NCBI GenBank assembly: GCA_029449235.1
Contig: JANATG010000011.1
Coordinates: forward strand, 340,001-404,000
Source of the DNA: Linnemannia schmuckeri
Taxonomy: Eukaryota; Mortierellomycota; Mortierellomycetes; Mortierellales; Mortierellaceae
Direction of reading: 5' to 3'
Length of the DNA: 64,000 nt
Below, in pieces: positions 58,901 to 64,000 of the stretch. How positions within the stretch are numbered: the stretch's first letter is position 1; each line of letters opens with the position of its first letter. A program made the translations under genes and the position numbers. A model generated the notes under the pieces. It did not search any database. It saw only the letters and a program-made list of their open reading frames with translations, and was not told the origin of the DNA.

Positions 58901-60617
58901 TCCTGCCCCTGTTCGATGCTCATTTGAAGGTGGTTGGTGAGCTCGCGTTCGAGTATTCGGTTGTCCGGCCATTCCAGGGCGTGAGACTTGAGGTTGGAGG
59001 ACGCGTCGAGACATACTGGAAGTCGACCAACAGCATTGACTCGACCATCTCAGCTGCAACAACTCCTCTGGTAGGAACACCTTCGGTCATGCCTGTTAGC
59101 ACTTCGACCTCGGGAGGCGCATTGCCCCATTCGACATCGCAGTCGCTGCTGGTCGGCAACATGATTCCTTCGTTCATCACGGCGTCGTCGTTGTCGGGAG
59201 AGTACATCCAGCTTTCTGTTCAGTTGACGCGGGATTTCGTGCCAATAGTGTTTGCTAACTGGCACCTACCGGTCGAGGGCTTTGACCTTGCTGTTTCGGA
59301 CGTGACATTCAGTCAGTTCAAGAGGTTTGGCGAACTTGTTCATCAGAAGGCCGCTGGAGAAGAGCAGGATAACATCAACTCTCGCAATGCCAGCAGTTGG
59401 CGCAGTGGCGAATGGAGACGCAAGGTGTATGAGCGATGGATGAGCCTGGAGCAAGTCCTGAAGGTAATTATCCCACTTCATAAACTGTTTTATTCTTACT
59501 TGGTGCTTCAGTTTTACTTAGCATACATGCACTCTTCTTTCATGCTCAATAGATCCTTCCCAAGCATATCGGAGTGAACTTGGAGCTGAAGTACCCTACC
59601 TTGTCGGAGAAGGCGCACTATCGATTGACCAACAGTGCGGAGGTGAACAAGTTTGTGGACACTATTCTGCAGACTGTTTACGACTCTTCCTCAGCCACCC
59701 ACCACCGCAGCTTCATGATCTCGTCCTTCAACCCTGTAATCTGCTCCGCCGTTAACTGGAAGCAGCCTAACTGTAAGTGCTCTTCATGATCTGATGGACT
59801 GGCTACACTTGAAGAGGAATCTATTTATTGCTTTAAGCTAACGACGACGTTCAAAAAAAAGATGCGGTATTCTTTAGCACTTACTGTGGATACAACAAGG
59901 GACGGACGACAGTGTCTCGATCGACAGAGGGATCGACACTGGTTGGCTTGAAGCGTAAGGAACCCATTGACCCCGAGTCCCTCCCTTCACCCAAGCATGG
60001 ATCTGCAGCAGCGCAATTCCCTAGCTTGACAGCCTCAGTCAGTGTATCGTCTGTGACGTCTCCTATGACATCTAGTGGAGCAGGATCTCCGTTGTTGGCG
60101 AGATCGTCGGCAGTCTCAGTGACGACGAGCGAGAGTGACCCTGAGTTCCATGAGGACGACAAGCGGTGTACATCAATCAAGGAGGCCGTCAAGTTTGCCC
60201 GTAGTAACAACCTTCTTGGAGTCATCTGTGAAGCTACACCCCTTGTATGTTGACGCGCAGTATCATATTTATACGAGATGTGAAAGTTTGTTTACGTACT
60301 TCAGTCTCCTTAACACGTTTTGCTTCGTTTTTTTTTATTAGATTCAAGTGCCTAGTCTTATTACCCATATCAAAGAGTCAGGATTGATTCTGTCTAGTTT
60401 TGGAGTTGGCAACAAGGATCCAGCGCAGGTGCAGATCCAGAAGAGTCACGGGGTAGATGCGTTTATGGTGATGGAGAATAGCCACTCAACAACGATATCG
60501 ACGACGGCGACGACGACGAGTGGCGGTGGGTCAGTGTACATAGGAAGCATACCCGATGTGGAGGAGGGTGTTTTGCGGTATCAGAACGGAGTCGACTCGG
60601 GATCCTTCACTCTTTAG
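55982..60617 (+). CDS. PHO81: PHO81-type CDK inhibitor: SPX, ankyrin repeats, degenerate GDPD
   Basis: Seven exons: 55982-55987, 56088-56324, 56677-56847, 57022-59463, 59553-59772, 59862-60244, 60342-60617; 1,244 residues. Pho81/NUC-2 inhibits the Pho80-Pho85 cyclin-CDK when phosphate is low, releasing Pho4. Exon 1 holds only ATG AAG; joined to exon 2 it gives the SPX opening MKFGKQIQFQQITEWQSHYM with YKGLKKII, and SPX continues through FRKILKKWDKRSKS (about 1-165). About seven ankyrin repeats span 345-575 (for example TPLFYAASEGHVECVKILLE, TPIYYAASEGHADCVELLVE). A C2-like region and a glycerophosphodiesterase-like domain follow, with VQLTRDFVPIVFANWHL, where active enzymes have a His-Asp, so catalysis is probably lost, as thought for Pho81. 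The intron at 56325-56676 (352 nt) holds nothing notable. The acceptor before exon 6 is a weak AAAAAAAAG. Confidence 0.95.
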
Positions 60618-60879
60618 AGGCCAAAGTCGACACTATTTCAATTCATTCAAAATAATAATAAACGCGCATTGTTCTTTTTTGGATCCATCAATTTTGATCA
60701 TCCTGGCGGGCCTATCTGATTGATTTTGAGCGCGAGAGGCTTAGACTTTTTCCCTTTTGGGGGCACTATTGGACTGGACTGACATGGACTTGATCTTTTC
60801 CCCATTTCACATTTCCTCATCTTTTGCTCATTTCGCCCGTTCACTTTTCAACACAACCAGCACAACCGCACAAAAAACC

Positions 60880-63318
60880 ATGTCTGAACTCAGCCAGATG
60901 CGGCAGGAGGATGTCCTGCCTCTGATCGTCAGGTATGTATACATATGTCGCTCCGCATACTCACTGCGCCCGGTTGCACACATGCCAGAGCATAGTACGT
61001 TCTGCTTTTTTTTTTTTTTTTTTTTCGTGTTCACTTATGTGCTTACATTTTTTTCTTTTTCATACTTACTCTTGAATTAAGCCAACTTGCCGAGTATGGA
61101 TATGCGCAGGTGAGAAAAGAGACTTGGTTGAACCTGCAAGCATTGAAGATTTGAACAACGACAACCATAGCGATAACTGATTATTTTTCCCCCTCTCTTG
61201 GATTGTTGTAGTTGGCACAAGTGGTTGCGGAACAAACTCATACCTCTGTGACGATCAAGCCCAGTCCACGTCTCAGCGAGATGCTCTTTATCGCACAAGG
61301 TAAAACAACTTATCAACATTTTCGATATTACTACTACTGCTAGAACCAAGTGATTTGACGCGCGTCTGAATGTGCTAACATGTATTCCTGATAATCTGAT
61401 TTTTCTAGAGGAATCAGTGGAGATTGAACCGACAGACCACTCCAAACTCCAGCGGGGAGCCGCCTCTGGTGCGATGGAAGAAGAAGATGATGATGACGAT
61501 GATGATGACGAAGATGAGGAAATGCTGGACGCTACCACAGGAGCACCAGAAACAACAGAACCTTCAGAGGGCGACACCAACACCTCTACCAAAACAAAGG
61601 GAGGAAAACGCCCGGTCATGACCCGTCTCAACCTGGACATGGATCCAAAATCCAGCCACCGGACCAAGGGTCCCAACCTCAAGATGGTTTACACGACGAC
61701 ACACAAGGAACCCGTCACCTGTACGACGTTCAGTAAAGATGGGCGGTATGCGGCTTCGGGAAGCGCAGATACATCGCTCAAGATCTTGGACGTGAATAAA
61801 ATGAAGCTCGTTGATCATGATGGCGGCAACGATGTGCATCCGGTGATCCGCACTCTTTATGACCATACCACCGTAAGGATCCACGCCACATTTCGCGGGA
61901 GACTGAAGGGATTTTTTGTGGTTGTACTTGGTGGATGTCGCATGTTTGGCTGTTTTCGGGAAAGGACTTTGAGGAGCGAAAGACGGCTGCAGAGGTTAAG
62001 AAATATTTGGACATGTCAATTAATGTGCGGAACTAACGGTCTTCCTTTTTTTTTTTTTGCTACTTACTTTTTTGTCCTTGTAGCCTGTGACGGATTGTGA
62101 TTTCCATCCTAACGGCCTGGTCCTTGCCGCCAGTTCTGACACCGTCGTCAAGCTCTACGATCTCTCCAAGCCCTCAGTTAAGCGCTCCTTCCGCTACCTC
62201 CAGGTAAAGATCGTCCTCCTATTCAAACACGTCCATGTATATGCCCTCAAAAAAAAGCTCCTCCTTACCTAACCTTGTAAGCGTTTTTTTTTTTTTTTTT
62301 TTTTTTTTGCATACTTCCATAATAGGATTCACACCCGATCAACTCGGTGTCATTCCACCCCTCAGGCGACTTCCTGCTCGTCGGATCCGAATCAGAAACC
62401 GTCCGTATTTACGACGTTAAAACCCTCCAATGCTTCACTCCCAAAGCCTTTTCCGCTCCACCTCCACCACCCACTAACCGTCAATCTGGCGCCGATGACT
62501 CTGCAGCGTCCGCAGCAGCAGCGCAACATCAGCACCAAGTTCAACAACAGGGTCCTCATCGAGGAGGAATCAACCATATCGAGTACGCCCCCACGGGGTC
62601 GGTGTTCATCTCTGCGTCTCAGGATGGGTCGATTAAAGTGTGGGATGCGATTTCGGGCAAGGTGGTGAGGACGATTGAGGGTGCGCATGGTGGGAAGGGG
62701 AGGGAGTTTTCCGGCGCGACGAGTGCTACTATTTCAAAGAATGGGCGGTATATCTTGAGTGGAGGCATGGACTCTATGTGCAAGTTGTGGGATTTGGGGA
62801 GTGGAAAACTTATTCATAGTTTCTTGGGTGCTACTCAGAAGGTAACCTTTTGTTGCTCCTGTTGTTGTCGCGTACAGTAACACAAAGAAAAAATGAGGAA
62901 AGCATGATAAGAAACTTAATTTCGATAACTACATCTAACCACTTTTTTTTTATCGCGCCACAACAAATAGACGGAGAAGCAATCAACAGTATTCTCGTAC
63001 AACGAAGACTTTGTCTTCAGTTCTGACGAATCCAACAACACAATCGTCTGCTGGGACGCGCGTTCGGGTACCCTTGTGAAGCGGTATGCGGGACATCAGG
63101 GCTTGATCCGGTCCGTGGCTGCGTCGCCGACTGAGAACGCAATCATTAGCTGCGGAGATGATAACCGTGTTCGGTACTGGTGCACCCCTGCTGCCTCTGC
63201 TGCTGCTGCTGCTGCTGCGAATGCTCAACGTCATCAGGGACAGGGTCATCAGCATCAGGGGCATTACCAGGGGCATCAGCACCAGGGATCTTATGGTGGT
63301 GGACCAGGATCTCCTTGA
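60880..63318 (+). CDS. CSTF1: Cleavage stimulation factor subunit 1 (CstF-50), WD40
   Basis: Seven exons: 60880-60932, 61082-61109, 61212-61299, 61409-61872, 62084-62203, 62326-62841, 62971-63318; 538 residues, phases consistent. CstF-50 is the WD40 subunit of the CstF complex, which binds the downstream element during pre-mRNA 3'-end cleavage. The N-terminal helix region (RQEDVLPLIVSQLAEYGYAQ) matches the CstF-50 homodimerisation domain. WD repeats follow: FSKDGRYAASGSADTSLKIL, HPVIRTLYDH, FHPNGLVLAASSDTVVKLYD, SVSFHPSGDFLLVGSE, FISASQDGSIKVWDA, YILSGGMDSMCKLWDL, TIVCWDARSGTLV and IISCGDDNRVRYW. Fungal additions are an Asp/Glu run near residue 75, a Gln/Ala insertion between repeats (62480-62560) and an Ala/His/Gln/Gly-rich tail, which explain the extra length over human (about 430). 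It sits 263 nt after PHO81 on the same strand. Confidence 0.95.
62286..62308. repeat. Poly-T tract in CSTF1 intron 5
   Basis: A T run of about 23 nt forms an exaggerated pyrimidine tract upstream of the AATAG acceptor at 62325. Confidence 0.8.
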
Positions 63319-63557
63319 AGTGTAATCAACTGACATTCGCGTATGAAGGTTGCATAGAAATAGCACACAAAATAAACTCACATAAGACCAGAATGTTTTG
63401 TTGATATTTTTTTTTAATACTTAAGGCATGTCGAGGCATGCAACTGTCTATCTGTTTTAAAAACACGAAAAATCTTATCTACAACTGAAAAAAAGGAGGG
63501 GGATAGAAAACAATGAAATGGTGGATGGGGTGTTTGGATTGGAAGGTTGTACTTGAT

Positions 63558-63940
63558 TTACAAGGCGGTGGCAACAGAAGCAGTCAAAGTTGCATCCTTC
63601 TCCTCAGGGAAGGCCGCAAACTGGGGCTCACCCACAGCATGACCCTGAGCAACGACGGTCGAGAACGGTGCCAAGGCCCTAATAGCCGTAAAGATTCTCA
63701 ATGCGAGATGCAAGCACGACATATCCAAGGAAACAACCTCCCAAGCAAACTCGATCCCGTACATGAGTTGAATGCCCTTGACGATGCGCTCTGCAATCTG
63801 TTCGTTGATCATGATGAACCGTTCGTCGACGGTGCAGGGCATGGTTTCTTCGTCAGAGTTGAAGCACCGCTGGACGTATGGCAAGAGGGATTGGCTGATG
63901 GATGATACTGTGTGTTCGGTTTCATCTTGGTAGTTCGACA
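63558..63940 (-). CDS. Last exon of an unidentified gene (5' part beyond the window)
   Basis: The exon runs from an acceptor (TTTTCAATAG) at 63940 to a TAA at 63558, entering in phase with two bases (TG). It encodes about 127 residues: SNYQDETEHTVSSISQSLL, CTVDERFIMINEQIAERIVK, GIQLMYGIEFAWEVVSLDMS, RIFTAIRALAPFSTVVAQGH and an Ala-rich end. Composition and codon use are clearly coding and the fold looks mainly helical. I do not recognise the family. An in-frame ATG upstream (63956) would lie inside the intron and is probably not the start. Confidence 0.65.
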
Positions 63941-63963
63941 CTATTGAAAAATGCATGTAAACG

Positions 63964-63990
63964 AAAAAAAAAAAAAAAAAAAAAAAAAAA
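63964..63990. repeat. Poly-A tract, 27 nt
   Basis: A homopolymer within the intron upstream of the last exon at 63940 (a T run on that gene's sense strand). Confidence 0.85.
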
Positions 63991-64000
63991 GAATGGCAGT

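Noticed and set aside
1..64000. CRISPR arrays, rRNA genes, complete transposons
   Set aside because: None seen: no regular spaced repeats apart from the telomere-like array, no rRNA-like sequence, no transposase or reverse transcriptase motifs in any frame.

Overview
The window is nuclear DNA of an intron-rich filamentous fungus, most likely an early-diverging lineage (Mucoromycota; Mortierellaceae is my best guess, by inference). Reasons: many short introns (about 50-150 nt) with GTAAGT-like donors and mostly TAG acceptors, CT-rich sense-strand leaders before most starts, C/G-ending codons in well-expressed genes, and gene families unlike Dikarya versions (a receptor-guanylyl-cyclase-like histidine kinase, an Artemis-type nuclease). 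Genes lie on both strands without operons; CDS spans below were rebuilt exon by exon and checked for phase.

Layout: 1-890 (+) 3' part of a gene of unknown function with an EVK nuclease-like motif; 1157-2891 (-) ATG5; 3612-4519 (+) four-span membrane protein; 5373-7197 (+) YEATS/ET protein of the Taf14 type; 8893-10068 (+) intronless four-span membrane protein with a TATA box; 10641-13098 (+) DEAD-box helicase DBP5; 13542-22735 (-) a 2,815-residue sensor kinase; 22736-27575 gene-poor DNA with a telomere-like repeat; 27576-30615 (-) Artemis/SNM1 nuclease; 30959-31377 (-) a tentative unidentified gene; 32461-32709 (-) a small ORF with a SUMO-interaction-like motif; 34098-43624 (+) a 3,076-residue disordered protein built on Trp/acidic repeats; 43822-46760 (-) Air1/2-type zinc-knuckle protein; 47166-49593 (-) eIF4B; 52784-53638 (+) Sec14; 55982-60617 (+) PHO81; 60880-63318 (+) CstF-50; 63558-63940 (-) last exon of an unidentified gene.

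Together this is a mostly housekeeping segment: autophagy (ATG5), transcription (YEATS protein), mRNA 3' processing, surveillance, export and translation (CstF-50, Air, DBP5, eIF4B), phosphate sensing (PHO81), lipid exchange (Sec14) and DNA repair (Artemis). They share no obvious pathway and look independently regulated.

The most unusual object is the 13.5-22.7 kb gene. It keeps the whole front half of an animal-type receptor guanylyl cyclase plan (extracellular periplasmic-binding-protein-like region, one membrane span, catalytically broken kinase homology domain, dimerising signalling helix), but where the cyclase should be it carries a hybrid histidine kinase with a pseudo-receiver and an intact receiver split by a long insertion. 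The second is the giant protein with two classes of Trp-acidic repeat. Tiny coding exons (6, 9, 10, 12 and 24 nt) recur in three genes.
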